Source: Cellulophaga sp. BC115SP
GTDB taxonomy: Bacteria; Bacteroidota; Bacteroidia; Cytophagales; Spirosomataceae
Assembly (NCBI RefSeq): GCF_009905545.1
Contig: NZ_JAAALB010000024.1
Span: forward strand, 22,874-86,873
Reading direction: 5' to 3'
Length of the DNA stretch: 64,000 bases
Shown one piece after another: positions 35,830 through 45,687 of this stretch (positions within the stretch are counted from its first letter, which is position 1; every line of letters begins with the position of its first letter). Under the pieces are notes generated by a model that saw only the letters and a list, made by a program, of their open reading frames with translations, was not told the origin of the DNA and did not search any database. The translations under genes and the position numbers were made by a program.

Positions 35830-37020
35830 CTATTTTACTTTAAATACAAACTCCCAAGTCCTCACTGAGTTTGATGTGAGTACCTTTGGAACATAGTTCT
35901 CACGAGGCTTTCCGTTGACATGGTAAAGTCTTTCTGTAGGAATTTGAAAATTGATATTTGTCTCTTTCAAGTTAAAGCCCTCAATGGCACCTAGTAAACC
36001 TGCCATTTTAGTTCCTACGACTACTGGCTTTTTGAAAGAGTCAAAACCAATCGCCATCCCTTCGCCCATGCTTCCTGTCCAATGACCTACCATAACAACT
36101 AGTTTTCCTTTAAAAATTTTCTTACGTGGATACACATACTCTATCCAATGGCGTTTGGTGTCGAAGTCTTTTTCATCATATTCATGCTGTTGATATGGCA
36201 TAGGATGGTCAATAAATCTTCCCATGATAGCTCGTGCAACCGTGGAGTTGCCTCCGCTAGGCGTGTCTGTCAAGTCGAGTATTAAAATAGGAAAATAAAT
36301 TAAAGAATCAAGCGCTTGGTCAAATGTGTTGATTAAGTCATTGTTCCATAAACAGTTATTGATTTTGAGATAAGCCTTATTTTTAGACAATAATTTTACT
36401 TCCATCAAGGGTTTAGCGTTATCAGAAAATGGCTTCTTATCCAATTCAATCACTTGGGGATGTCCTTCAAAAATAGTTTCTATCACTCTTGGTTTGTCAT
36501 GCGTACCTGCAAACAACATATCCAAGGCAAACTGTTTCATGCCATTAGTGTAATGCTGAGTAAATTTTGGAAGAAACACCGCCAATTGTTTTCGTACAGA
36601 ATCGCCATTGAATTTGATAATTTCAGCACCTATTTTCAGCCCAGCTTTTTCAGCATTACTTCCTGTTTTTATATCCGAAACCAAAAATTTACCCGCTTTT
36701 TCTTCTACATAAATATCTTGTCCAGAAGGTACAAGTCGATTAGAAGACTTCAGATTAACATTCAAAGAGGAATGCCCATTATGAAGTTCAATCAGCATAT
36801 TTTCTAACAGTCTAATAAAGTCTTGATTAGTGTTGATTGCCGCAACTTGGGGTTTATATAGCTCTTTTACCTTATTCCAATCAATTTGTTGTTGGGGCAA
36901 ATAAGCATAATGTTGGTCGATGGTATCCCAGAAAGTATCAAAATCTTTTTGGTATTTACTTTGAGCGTTTGTATTAAAACAAGAAAGGATGAAGAGGATA
37001 AGACAGTAAAAAGGTTTCAT
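35830..37020 (-). CDS. S41 family peptidase (C-terminal processing protease-like)
   Basis: The 396-residue protein has a signal peptide (cleavage near TNAQS, residue 19). A PDZ-like domain covers about 95-150 (KTGSNAEKAGLKIGAEIIKF). The catalytic S41 domain contains ILDLTDTPSGGNSTVARAIM and the nucleophile region GSMGEGMAIGFDSFKKPVVV. Such enzymes trim periplasmic or outer-membrane proteins, or act as tricorn-like peptidases. No partner gene adjoins. Confidence 0.88.
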   Translation of the reverse strand: MKPFYCLILFILSCFNTNAQSKYQKDFDTFWDTIDQHYAYLPQQQIDWNKVKELYKPQVAAINTNQDFIRLLENMLIELHNGHSSLNVNLKSSNRLVPSGQDIYVEEKAGKFLVSDIKTGSNAEKAGLKIGAEIIKFNGDSVRKQLAVFLPKFTQHYTNGMKQFALDMLFAGTHDKPRVIETIFEGHPQVIELDKKPFSDNAKPLMEVKLLSKNKAYLKINNCLWNNDLINTFDQALDSLIYFPILILDLTDTPSGGNSTVARAIMGRFIDHPMPYQQHEYDEKDFDTKRHWIEYVYPRKKIFKGKLVVMVGHWTGSMGEGMAIGFDSFKKPVVVGTKMAGLLGAIEGFNLKETNINFQIPTERLYHVNGKPRENYVPKVLTSNSVRTWEFVFKVK

Positions 37021-37129
37021 ATATGATTTTTTTAGGCTAAAATAGTCCTTGCTTCCCTTTTGTCATTCGAACATTTTACCAAAGGTAGAATTTCATGGAA
37101 AAGCGGTTGAGAATTTATAGCAAAAAAAA

Positions 37130-37149
37130 GTGTCAGATTTCTCTGACAC
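37130..37149. terminator. Short hairpin after the 37161-37706 gene
   Basis: GTGTCAGA pairs with TCTGACAC across a 4-nt loop. On the minus strand it is followed by a T-rich run (complement of the A run at 37119-37128), as a minus-strand terminator should be. Confidence 0.7.
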
Positions 37150-37160
37150 GATCTGTTTAA

Positions 37161-37706
37161 TTATTGGTTAAAAAGCTCTTTTATGAGAAGTCCGAAACCA
37201 CTCCACTGACAACTCCCATCTAATTTTTGAAGATTATATGCTCGAGATTTCAGATAATAAGTTTCGGTGGTCGAGCATCCTACATCTTTAGCTCTCGAAA
37301 GGCTTGATAAAAAATTCTTGAAAAAATCAATATTAGCCTCATTCATTATATGTGTAGATATTAGCTCACCATTATTGATCGTAGATGGAGCTCTCGCCAT
37401 AAATGGCTGTGGACTCATCGATGGATTCATATAATATCTGGATACTAAAGTTCCATTTTCCTTAGTAATCAAAACAAGACGATTGAAATTAGTAAAGCAA
37501 TTGCTTGTATTGACCAGCACCGAAAACGATTCTCCCTCTGCTAAGTCTAATAATGGATTGGTAGATGAGGTGGCAATTGTATCAGTAGAAAAACTAGTTT
37601 GACAGGCTTGCCTCGAACGAAAATTTGATGCGATTGTGTCTTGAAGGTTTAAAACCCAAATGCAAATAATAGCTAACGAGTAGCGAATAAGTGGAGTCTT
37701 TATCAT
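37161..37706 (-). CDS. Secreted protein of unknown function
   Basis: The 181-residue protein has a signal peptide ending near TIASN (residue 27). The mature chain holds four cysteines (RQACQ, SNCFT, DVGCS, DGSCQ), enough for two disulfides. No family is recognised. The neighbours are an S41 peptidase upstream on the chromosome map and a GNAT gene, neither clearly linked. Confidence 0.65.
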   Translation of the reverse strand: MIKTPLIRYSLAIICIWVLNLQDTIASNFRSRQACQTSFSTDTIATSSTNPLLDLAEGESFSVLVNTSNCFTNFNRLVLITKENGTLVSRYYMNPSMSPQPFMARAPSTINNGELISTHIMNEANIDFFKNFLSSLSRAKDVGCSTTETYYLKSRAYNLQKLDGSCQWSGFGLLIKELFNQ

Positions 37707-37769
37707 ATTGAACTATTTTTTTGACAAAGACTCCGTAATTTTTCAAATGTTGCAAGCAAGGCAACTTTT

Positions 37770-38489
37770 TTATTCTTTTACTGAAAAAGTTTGTAATTCT
37801 CCATAGGTTTGAAAACCTAATTTTGCATAAATCGGCTCACCCATAACTGAGGCATTTAAAACAGCGATAGAGCATCCTTCGTTTTGGGCTTGAGTCAACA
37901 AACGTTCTGTAATTTTACGTCCTATTCCTTTGTTCCTACCAGCGGGAAGTGTGCCAATCGTATGTAAACCTGCCACCTTGTTGGAGTCAACAAAAAGAGT
38001 TCCACAACCCAAAATCTCCCCTTCTTCAGCATACACAAACGCTTTTACTTGATCCGACTGGTGCAATGCATTCGCAAATACATCGGCGTTGAAATGGTAT
38101 TTAAAAGCTACAGTAGCCACATGCGCATACGCCAAAATCTCCTCTGTATCCACAACTTGATGAATTTCAGGTGTTTCTTCAAAAGGAAACTGAGCATCCT
38201 CTAAAGACATTGCCATATTCTGTAGACGAAAATTAAATAGGAATCGCTCGTCATGCTGAATGGCATGAGAACCCGATGTGGCTATTCTTGCAGGAAAATT
38301 ATCAGTTGGTAACAACTCCACAATGGCATTCAAGGCTTCGGCAGAGTTTTCGAGCTCGAAAACTCGTTTGGGCCAATCAGAGTTTTGAATAGGGCTGTAT
38401 TTGAAATAGGGCGTTTGTCTGAGCGACTGATTCAAACTACCTACCAAAGTCCAATATTCGAATAGATTTTTAACAATAATATCGTTCAT
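37770..38489 (-). CDS. GNAT family N-acetyltransferase
   Basis: The 239-residue protein has a C-terminal GNAT domain. Motif A is GLHTIGTLPAGRNKGIGRKI, which holds the acetyl-CoA pyrophosphate loop, and motif B is YAKLGFQTYGEL. The N-terminal half (about 1-110) is a second, degenerate GNAT-like or unrelated domain. It lies 107 bp downstream of a nucleotidyltransferase gene on the same strand. The substrate is unknown. Confidence 0.88.
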   Translation of the reverse strand: MNDIIVKNLFEYWTLVGSLNQSLRQTPYFKYSPIQNSDWPKRVFELENSAEALNAIVELLPTDNFPARIATSGSHAIQHDERFLFNFRLQNMAMSLEDAQFPFEETPEIHQVVDTEEILAYAHVATVAFKYHFNADVFANALHQSDQVKAFVYAEEGEILGCGTLFVDSNKVAGLHTIGTLPAGRNKGIGRKITERLLTQAQNEGCSIAVLNASVMGEPIYAKLGFQTYGELQTFSVKE

Positions 38490-38596
38490 AAAAGCTAAAG
38501 AGGATGTTTAATATTTGGGAACAATCTTTTCCTAAATCTAGGAATAATGATAACTTTATTTTCAAAAGAATGATTCCCTTTCGCTTTTATACAGCT

Positions 38597-39373
38597 TTAA
38601 ACTTCGAATGAATCAAAGTATGTTAATATTGCCATTTCTACTTTAGGATTGAGTTGAATAGTTTGATCAAATAGTTCTATTCTTAGTTTTTGGTACAAAA
38701 CGACGGCATTTCTCAAACTTTTTAGTAGGTCTGCTTTTTGATAAGTTGGAACCGTACTAATCAAAGCTTGATAATCAAGCGTCTCTAGTTCCATTTCAAC
38801 TTTTCGAACGCCTCTTGGCAAATTACCATTTTTGATATGCAATAATGGCCCTAAAACTACCATTCGTAAAAAGCCTAAAAAATCTAAAGCTTCAAGGTAC
38901 TCTCCACGTCCAATTTTGAGCAAAGCATAATGTATCCAAGTCCAAAAACGGTCTTCAATCCACTGGTAGTCAGGATAAGGGAATTGAGCTTCTGAGTCCT
39001 GAATAGCTTGTTGGAGTACGTTATTTTTATCGAGTAAAATAAATGGCGTTTCTACCCGTACTTTAAACTCGTCGAGGGTTACAAATTTTAAATCCACATG
39101 CAACAAAGGATTGTCATAGAGACAAATAAGTAAGCGAGGCTCCCCAACATGTTCTCCCGTAAATCCAGATAAAAAATCTCCCAAAGATTCGGCAATAGCG
39201 AGCATATTGGGCTTGTGAGGTGCTATTTTTTCTTTGGTAACAATCACCAAATCAAGATCTGAAAATTCATCTATTTGTTGAGTTATCCACGAACCTCCTA
39301 CTGCGACACCAAGAATGCGGTCATCTTTTTCGAGAATACTTTTAACGCGGTAAGCAAAATCAGTTTGTATCAT
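38597..39373 (-). CDS. Nucleotidyltransferase domain protein (aminoglycoside adenylyltransferase-like)
   Basis: The 258-residue protein has the polymerase-beta superfamily motif GGSWITQQIDEFSDLDLVIV near residue 26, i.e. G-S followed by D-x-D metal ligands. The C-terminal helical domain resembles kanamycin/streptomycin adenylyltransferases. True resistance function cannot be assumed, since many such chromosomal genes are uncharacterised. The gap to the GNAT gene is 107 bp, so the two may be cotranscribed. Confidence 0.82.
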   Translation of the reverse strand: MIQTDFAYRVKSILEKDDRILGVAVGGSWITQQIDEFSDLDLVIVTKEKIAPHKPNMLAIAESLGDFLSGFTGEHVGEPRLLICLYDNPLLHVDLKFVTLDEFKVRVETPFILLDKNNVLQQAIQDSEAQFPYPDYQWIEDRFWTWIHYALLKIGRGEYLEALDFLGFLRMVVLGPLLHIKNGNLPRGVRKVEMELETLDYQALISTVPTYQKADLLKSLRNAVVLYQKLRIELFDQTIQLNPKVEMAILTYFDSFEV

Positions 39374-39475
39374 GGTTTTGTTTGTAGTTTAGGGATATAA
39401 AGCAAAAATCCCAACCACGGAGCTAAAGGAGCGCTGGTGATTGGGATGTTGGAGAATTTATTGGTTTTATAATTT

Positions 39476-40018
39476 TTACCAAGTCCAATCTAATTGTTCG
39501 TAATATGGAATTTTCGACTCTTCACAAATATTCAAAAGTCGTTGCTTTACAGGACGTGCATTGCCTATTCCAACTTTAGGAATGATGATATGCGAGCTTG
39601 ACTGGATTTTGGCATAAAAATAATCACTCGTTTCAGTCACGTTTTCAATTTGATTATATGCAATAGTGGCGGCACGCTCGCCATCACCCATAAGCATATT
39701 ATCCATAAAAAACTCACATTCTATTTCTTTTCCTGAGCTATTGCCAAATGTATTTTGAACATATTTGGTTATCTCATTTTTATAATACCCACGAACCAAT
39801 CGTGGTAATGCCATAATTACAACGCCACCCACCACAATAGAAATTAAGGCAACAGTCAAGTGATTTTGAGTGTACAAATAATACCCAGAAATCGCTGAAA
39901 CTGCCAAATAAACACCTAAGATTTTAGAGGGTGAAAACTTAAATAATTTGTTTTCTGAAGCTACAAAAAGCTCATGCTGAAGATAATCTTCTTCTTGAAG
40001 TATAAAACGTATATTCAT
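39476..40018 (-). CDS. YcxB-like membrane protein
   Basis: The 180-residue protein has two membrane helices at about 32-70 (ILGVYLAVSAISGYYLY, LTVALISIVVGGVVIMAL). The C-terminal domain matches the YcxB pattern (GERAATIAYNQIENVTETSD, YYEQLDWTW). The family function is unknown. A related protein lies at 60925-61419. Confidence 0.8.
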   Translation of the reverse strand: MNIRFILQEEDYLQHELFVASENKLFKFSPSKILGVYLAVSAISGYYLYTQNHLTVALISIVVGGVVIMALPRLVRGYYKNEITKYVQNTFGNSSGKEIECEFFMDNMLMGDGERAATIAYNQIENVTETSDYFYAKIQSSSHIIIPKVGIGNARPVKQRLLNICEESKIPYYEQLDWTW

Positions 40019-40222
40019 GGTAAATTATATTTTATTGTGTATTGATTACTTTGGTATTAGTGCAAAATTAACTTTATCAATTATTCAACATTGATAAGCC
40101 TGTTTATTAGTTTTTTTTACAGAACCGAATCTTTTCATCAGCTCCTAAGGAGCTTTTACAAAGGGAAACAAGATAATTCTCTTTTATTCAAGCTTATTTT
40201 GCTCGCTAACTAAATAATTAAA

Positions 40223-40262
40223 AAATTACATTCACAATTCATAACTCAGCACTCATAATTAA
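40223..40262 (+). repeat. AT-rich intergenic repeat family 4, copy 2
   Basis: The sequence repeats ATTACATTCACAATTCATAA seen at 8161 and, inverted, at 55624. Its end overlaps the stop region of the next minus-strand gene (40259). Confidence 0.6.
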
Positions 40263-41008
40263 TTGATAAGGCATCCATCTCCAAAAACTTCCCCTCGAAA
40301 GCGGATTGGGGTGACGTCGATGCCGTCTTTAATCACCACCACTTGATCCCAATTTCCTTTGGTGTACATATCAGTACTGAAATGGATGGTATCAAAAGGA
40401 AGTTTATCACCCAAAATATATTTCCTCACAAGCATCTCAGTTTTGTCAGACGACGAGGATTTATAAAACTTTCCTCGCAAAATATAAGTATTACGATCTA
40501 CGGTAAAAGGTTTAGCATTTTTTACAATCTGCCCCGTATTAGTGTTAAAATCTATCTCGTTGAATTCAAAGGTTGCTAAAGAAAAAGTAGAATCATTTTT
40601 CGCCAAATCAAAATCTTCAAGTGTCCATTTAACATACTGTCCTGTGCGAATAATATTACAAGAATCTTTAACCAAATCAGTAAGACTGTAGCTCATGACT
40701 TGTTTGCCTTCATGAAAAAAACGTAATGCTGTTTTTTTAGTTATTTTTCCTCCCGAAATTAAATCATCCATCACAACCACATTTTTGCCATCATTGGTGA
40801 TAAATACTGACATGGCAGCAAAGCCTTTTTCTGGAATTGAATACAACAGATTCCCTTTTGAATCAGTCATATTCCAATTATTCTTCTTTAATTTAAAGGT
40901 AAACTGTTCGTTTCTTGACCGTATAACCGTTTGATTTCTAGGCTCATCAGCCCAAGCATTTCCAATAGTAATACCGATATAAAAGAGCGTAAAAATGATA
41001 TTTTTCAT
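40259..41008 (-). CDS. Secreted beta-rich protein of unknown function
   Basis: From the ATG at 41008 the protein has 249 residues with a signal peptide (cleavage near NAWAD, residue 20). The mature part looks like beta-strand repeats (NWNMTDSKGNLLYSIPEKGF, FITNDGKNVVVMDDLISGGK), suggestive of a propeller-like or WG-type fold. I do not recognise a family. The upstream open frame is not used. Its 3' end touches a family-4 repeat. Confidence 0.7.
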   Translation of the reverse strand: MKNIIFTLFYIGITIGNAWADEPRNQTVIRSRNEQFTFKLKKNNWNMTDSKGNLLYSIPEKGFAAMSVFITNDGKNVVVMDDLISGGKITKKTALRFFHEGKQVMSYSLTDLVKDSCNIIRTGQYVKWTLEDFDLAKNDSTFSLATFEFNEIDFNTNTGQIVKNAKPFTVDRNTYILRGKFYKSSSSDKTEMLVRKYILGDKLPFDTIHFSTDMYTKGNWDQVVVIKDGIDVTPIRFRGEVFGDGCLIN

Positions 41009-41279
41009 GCTTAATTTTGGATAATAATTGCTGTATTTTCTAAACGAATATACAAATTTGTTTGAATTTTGCTCTTTTATCAATCAAACCAACCTCAAAA
41101 AATATTCATTTTAACATCAGTTTTATCTGATTTCAAAACTAAGACATTTTAATTAATTTGTACCCCTATTAGTGAAACTATTTTTTTAGTTACATTTTTA
41201 AATACTTAGTTTGAACAAAAAAAAATCCTCCCAGGTTGTGAGAGGATTCGTAAACATAATTTCAGTTTTTCTGGGAAAA

Positions 41280-42044
41280 TCAGTCCCAAACACCATTCCC
41301 TGTGGTAAGGATGAGCGGAGCGCCGTCGGTTACAACAATCGTATGTTCGTGTTGAGTCATATAGCCGCCTTTATTTCCTACCATCGTCCAACCGTCTGAA
41401 AGCGTTTCGGCAATAGTAGAGTGCGTAGAAATAAAAGTCTCAATCGCCACGACTGAATTTTTCTTAAATTTGTCAAAATTAAGTCGGTTTTTATAATTCA
41501 AAATCTCGTGAGGAGGCTCATGTAATCTTCTTCCAACGCCATGACCTGCCAAATTTTTGATTACTTTATAACCTCTTTTCTTCGACTCTTTTTCAATCAT
41601 TTCGCCAATATCTGCAATTCTTACCCCTTCTTTGATATGCTCAATAGCTATTTTCAGAATTTCTTTGGACGCATTCACAAGTGGCTGATGATTATGGATA
41701 TCCTCCCCTACCACAAATGAACAACCGTTATCAGAGTAATATCCACCAAGTTCGGCCGATACATCTATATTAATGAGCTCGCCTTCTCGCAAAATCCTTT
41801 TATTTGAAGGAATTCCGTGACAAAACTCTTTATCAATACTAATACAAGCCCAGCCAGGAAATTTGTACGTTGCATAAGGTGCCGATTTTGCACCATACGA
41901 TTTTAGAATCTCTGCCCCAAAATCATCTAATTCTTTGGTTGACATACCAACTTTGGCATATTCACACATTTTTTTGAGTGTTATGGCAACCACTTCACTA
42001 ATTTTCTTAATACCAACTAATTCTGATTCATTTTTGATGAGCAT
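41280..42044 (-). CDS. map: Methionine aminopeptidase, type I
   Basis: The 254-residue protein carries all five metal ligands: D94, D105, H168, E202 and E233. The substrate histidine is H76 in CHGIP. The second metal motif reads GYYSDNGCSF rather than the common GYHGDTSRTF, a variant found in secondary MAPs. It removes the initiator methionine from nascent proteins. It stands apart from ribosomal genes, so it may be an extra copy; I infer this only from its surroundings. Confidence 0.92.
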   Translation of the reverse strand: MLIKNESELVGIKKISEVVAITLKKMCEYAKVGMSTKELDDFGAEILKSYGAKSAPYATYKFPGWACISIDKEFCHGIPSNKRILREGELINIDVSAELGGYYSDNGCSFVVGEDIHNHQPLVNASKEILKIAIEHIKEGVRIADIGEMIEKESKKRGYKVIKNLAGHGVGRRLHEPPHEILNYKNRLNFDKFKKNSVVAIETFISTHSTIAETLSDGWTMVGNKGGYMTQHEHTIVVTDGAPLILTTGNGVWD

Positions 42045-42126
42045 GTTAATTGCTTGTTGTTTTGATTTGGTAAAACTCGTCAGATAACTCAGCTTCCAAA
42101 GGAATACTTGTTATTCAAATACAAAA

Positions 42127-43842
42127 CTACTTTAAAAATCTGAAAGTTATGGTACTATCGTGATACCAACGAATCAGAAGTGGATTTTTTGCATCAGATA
42201 TGTCTTCAATACTTACATCTTTTCCTGTACCATAGTTTACCTGCCAGTGTGGATTTTTATTGACACCTATCATCAGAACCAACTTACTTCCTTTGGATAA
42301 CTGCTTACAGGTCATATAGTTGTGACGAATACTGAAAGATTCGATGGTATTTGGTTTAAGTAAATTTCGTTTTGATATATCCTTGGACATACTTGCTCGT
42401 TGTACTACTTCGCTGAGTGCCAAATATTTACTATTGGGAAGTTTTTCATATAAGGTAAAAACAAGATCAACGTCTTTTTTAGAAATACTTATATTGAGAT
42501 TCACATCGTAATAGCCACTCAAGATAATCGGTTCTTTGAACTCTTCTGTCTCATAAATAATTTGTTCAGGTAATGGGCTTAGTGAATCCGTCAACAATTT
42601 TGGAAACGCGCCAATTTCTTCTCCTGCTGGTCGGTAAATACTTCGATCTTTGAAATCAACCTTTTGTTGATGAAAACCAGTCTTTTCGGGTTTTGCTTTT
42701 GAAAGCTTATTTGGTAAAAGATAATAACGCTGTTCGGTATTGAACATTTGGTTCAAACTTCCCACATGTCTCCATTCATTTTTACCTATCACCTCAAAAT
42801 TCACCTTGTCACCCAAAAGTTCAGGTAGGGTTTTACCCTTAAAAATCGAATCAAACCATTTAAAAATTATGCCATTAATTTTAATTTTTGCCACACTATC
42901 AATTGGCCATCCACCTAGACTGTCTCTTTTTGTTCCTTGAGCAGAGGCATGATCGTAAGGACCAATTAACAATTGATGTTGTGCGCGGGGGTTATGTTTG
43001 AGATGTTCATTATAATAATACATGGCTCCTGTTTGATCATCATCCCAATACCCAGTAATGGTCAATACTGGAATATTAATTTTGGCAAATTCAGCGCCTT
43101 GGGGAGTCATACTTTTCCAGTAATTATCATAAGTAGGGTGTTGTAACCAGCGTTGAAAGTTTGCATTAGGTTTTCCATAAAGAGAGTCTATGGAGGCAAA
43201 CTTTAGCCCTTTTTTGTAGTAATCAAAAAATACTGAATCCCATTTTGAGGAATTCAGAAACTCTTCAAAATTAGTGAGCTTATGAACATCTACAAATCTA
43301 AGCCATCGGTAGGCATAACTCATAAAGACTCCGTTATGCATAGGAAAATCAATTCCTGCACCTACAGATACCTGTGGCACAATGGCTTTTAATGCTGGAT
43401 GTATTTTTTTGGTACTTGCCCACTGACTAAAACCTAGGTAACTTCCGCCTGTCATTCCTACTCGACCATCGCACCATGGTTGTTTACTTAACCAATCAAT
43501 GATCTCATAGGCATCTTCGGCATCATTTTCAAAGGGTTTTAATTCACTGGAACTGCATTTCTTTCCACGAGTATTGATAATCGCCAAATTATATTGATAC
43601 CGTTTGGCGGCGTTAGAAATATCCAGAAGTAAATTTTTACTACTGTCGGCATAAATGTCATACCAAATAATACAGGGTTGAGGCTTAGTTTTGGCGTATA
43701 CAAACATCGCACAAACCGTATTTCCATTTTTTAGTGGAATTTGTACATTGTCTTCTTGGACAAATAATGAATCTTCAGTTCTTTGTGCATTCAGTTGGAA
43801 ATAGAATAAAATTCCAAACAAAAAAATTAGAAGTGTTCTCAT
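42127..43842 (-). CDS. CocE/NonD family hydrolase (X-Pro dipeptidyl-peptidase S15-like)
   Basis: The 571-residue protein has a signal peptide (cleavage near QLNAQ, residue 20). The alpha/beta hydrolase nucleophile is S134 in GMTGGSYLGFSQ. The aspartate region is ITGYWDDDQTG and the histidine region is GPYDHASAQGTK. A C-terminal jelly-roll domain covers about 370-571. Members hydrolyse acyl-proline peptides, cocaine-like esters or beta-lactam antibiotics. The gene lies 82 bp upstream (in map order) of map on the same strand; no functional link is evident. Confidence 0.9.
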   Translation of the reverse strand: MRTLLIFLFGILFYFQLNAQRTEDSLFVQEDNVQIPLKNGNTVCAMFVYAKTKPQPCIIWYDIYADSSKNLLLDISNAAKRYQYNLAIINTRGKKCSSSELKPFENDAEDAYEIIDWLSKQPWCDGRVGMTGGSYLGFSQWASTKKIHPALKAIVPQVSVGAGIDFPMHNGVFMSYAYRWLRFVDVHKLTNFEEFLNSSKWDSVFFDYYKKGLKFASIDSLYGKPNANFQRWLQHPTYDNYWKSMTPQGAEFAKINIPVLTITGYWDDDQTGAMYYYNEHLKHNPRAQHQLLIGPYDHASAQGTKRDSLGGWPIDSVAKIKINGIIFKWFDSIFKGKTLPELLGDKVNFEVIGKNEWRHVGSLNQMFNTEQRYYLLPNKLSKAKPEKTGFHQQKVDFKDRSIYRPAGEEIGAFPKLLTDSLSPLPEQIIYETEEFKEPIILSGYYDVNLNISISKKDVDLVFTLYEKLPNSKYLALSEVVQRASMSKDISKRNLLKPNTIESFSIRHNYMTCKQLSKGSKLVLMIGVNKNPHWQVNYGTGKDVSIEDISDAKNPLLIRWYHDSTITFRFLK

Positions 43843-43975
43843 CGTTATTGATTTAGGCTAATGGAATATTATTCTAAAATACTAAAAATCAAAAACATAT
43901 AATCACCACACACTCATTGAAGTGTCCTTAAGACTTTTGTAAAACCAAGATATTCTTTTTACTTTTTCAGAAAAA

Positions 43976-44434
43976 CTAAACGCCAAACTGTTTTAAATGA
44001 TGGTCAAGATGCTTGTAAAACATATTATTCCATTCTGTCTTATTTAATTTCCCAAATGAGTGAGACTCTTTCTGGTCAAAATAGCCCTCCCCTAATTGCT
44101 GTGTTTGGGAAATAAAATTAATAAGGCGATTTTTTTCAGTCTCAAAATCCTTTTGGTCGGTGATAATGAAAGCAGGAGCCGTTTTTAAACTTTGTTTATA
44201 TGGTACTTCATTTACGACAAAATTCTTCACAAATGATTTCAGAAAGAATTTAAGCAAGAAATTGGGCTTAGGATGCTTGTCTTCATAAACCAATTCATAG
44301 GTCACCGCGCAATGCGCCAGCATTTGGGCAACACTCATTTTACCCCATATTGGTTGTGAATCCTTGTGAAGGGTATTAATTCTTTGCGTAATTTCTTGAG
44401 AAACTTCCGAGGTAAAAATATTTGGTAAAGCCAT
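43976..44434 (-). CDS. DUF1569 (DinB-like) protein
   Basis: The 152-residue helical protein has HxxxH-like metal-site candidates (MLAHCAVTYELVYE, YKHLDHHLKQFGV) and the DUF1569 hallmark WGKMSVAQMLAHC. It belongs to the DinB-like four-helix metalloprotein superfamily. The activity is unknown, possibly thiol transfer or hydrolysis. It has no signal peptide and is probably monocistronic. Confidence 0.85.
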   Translation of the reverse strand: MALPNIFTSEVSQEITQRINTLHKDSQPIWGKMSVAQMLAHCAVTYELVYEDKHPKPNFLLKFFLKSFVKNFVVNEVPYKQSLKTAPAFIITDQKDFETEKNRLINFISQTQQLGEGYFDQKESHSFGKLNKTEWNNMFYKHLDHHLKQFGV

Positions 44435-44543
44435 GACGAGATTAGAGTAAGTTAAATGAGGATTTTTTGATAAAAATAGGAAATAGTTTACATACTATAA
44501 AGAAAACCAAATACTTATGCAACGGGTAAGTTTCTTAGCTTAA

Positions 44544-44572
44544 CTCGTGGGAGAAAACTCCAACGAGGGCGA
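44544..44572 (+). repeat. Hairpin repeat family 3, copy 1
   Basis: CTCGTGGGAG pairs with CTCCAACGAG with one mismatch and is followed by GGCGAA. It lies upstream of the gene at 44705 and has a twin at 45495. Confidence 0.75.
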
Positions 44573-44704
44573 ATTTGCAATACTAATCCTTCATACAAGT
44601 GATGTTATAACCGCTTAACCTTATTATATCTCGACCAACTATGATTTTCACTTTCATTTATCCGATTTATCTATCTTTAAAATAAAAACCAAAACACCTT
44701 TTGT

Positions 44705-45397
44705 ATGAACTGTCCAAATTGTTACACGCCTGTTTCAATCCACAACATCAACATCCAAACCGATATGGGTAAATGTGATGCCTGCCAGCAAGTATTTAAG
44801 CTCTCCGAATCATTTCATCGCCCACCTTCACAAACAACCTATTCTTATGAAATAGATTTGACCCAAGTTCCCGAAGATATGTATTTAACCAAAGATATTG
44901 ATGGGATTACTTTACGGATAAAAAACTCCATTGGCTATGGGTTAATAGTCAGTTTGCTTCCTATTTCAGTCTGGTCATTTTTCTATTTTTTGGCCTCTGA
45001 GATCATCGATTGGGAATCATTGCAGCTGATGGTTAAATCGTTCGTCTTGGGTTTTGGAATTTTATTTGGAGGATTTATGACTTGGTTATTCCTACAATCA
45101 ATTTTTGGTGAACTCATTATCAATCTCACCAATAGAGGAGGAAATATTGAAAAAGGAATCAAAATATTTGGTTGGCATTCCAGCTATTTATTTGACTGGA
45201 AAGGAGTTTCGGGTATTGAGGAAGAAGTTGCCTATTACCAAAATAAAGACCAAGTTCAGCCTTTTCACAAAATAGTCATTTATGCCAATCAAAGAATCGA
45301 AATTGGTGAATCGCTAACGGAAGAAAAACGCTATTTCGTCCTTAAATTTTTGCAATATTATTTAGGGAAAGTTAAAACTACGGGTAAGTTGCAGTAG
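44705..45397 (+). CDS. Zinc-ribbon membrane protein of unknown function
   Basis: The 230-residue protein begins with a zinc-ribbon made of C3-x2-C6 and C24-x2-C27. Two membrane helices at about 80-103 and 112-135 (SLLPISVWSFFYFLASEI; FGILFGGFMTWLFLQSIF) follow, and then a PH-like beta domain ends the chain. No family is recognised. It is bracketed by the two family-3 hairpin repeats, which raises the question of horizontal or cassette-like spread. Confidence 0.8.
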   Translation: MNCPNCYTPVSIHNINIQTDMGKCDACQQVFKLSESFHRPPSQTTYSYEIDLTQVPEDMYLTKDIDGITLRIKNSIGYGLIVSLLPISVWSFFYFLASEIIDWESLQLMVKSFVLGFGILFGGFMTWLFLQSIFGELIINLTNRGGNIEKGIKIFGWHSSYLFDWKGVSGIEEEVAYYQNKDQVQPFHKIVIYANQRIEIGESLTEEKRYFVLKFLQYYLGKVKTTGKLQ

Positions 45398-45494
45398 ACG
45401 TTATACCTTTGTTGAAGTAGTATCCAACAAACTTTGCGTCAGCAACAAACTACCGAAATTTTGCCCACAGTACTTAGCTAGTTGCTTACACTAG

Positions 45495-45524
45495 ACTCGT
45501 TGGAGAAATCTCCAACGAGGGCGA
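45495..45524 (+). repeat. Hairpin repeat family 3, copy 2
   Basis: The perfect 10 bp stem CTCGTTGGAG/CTCCAACGAG has a 4-nt loop and the tail GGCGAA. The orientation is the same as copy 1 at 44544. Confidence 0.78.
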
Positions 45525-45687
45525 AATCATTTCTTTTTTCTAATCAAATTCTAAGCCCAATCTCTCTTTTTACTTTAAACTCTCCTATCAAAATTACATC
45601 ATACCTATATAAATTATCAATTTGATACAATAACCATTTCACCTATCGAATTGAATTCATTCATTTCAAAAATAATTTGTAGACAAT

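Noticed and set aside
38597..39373. Calling the nucleotidyltransferase an antibiotic resistance gene
   Set aside because: Only the general metal-binding motif is seen. Many chromosomal members have no resistance role and there is no mobile context.
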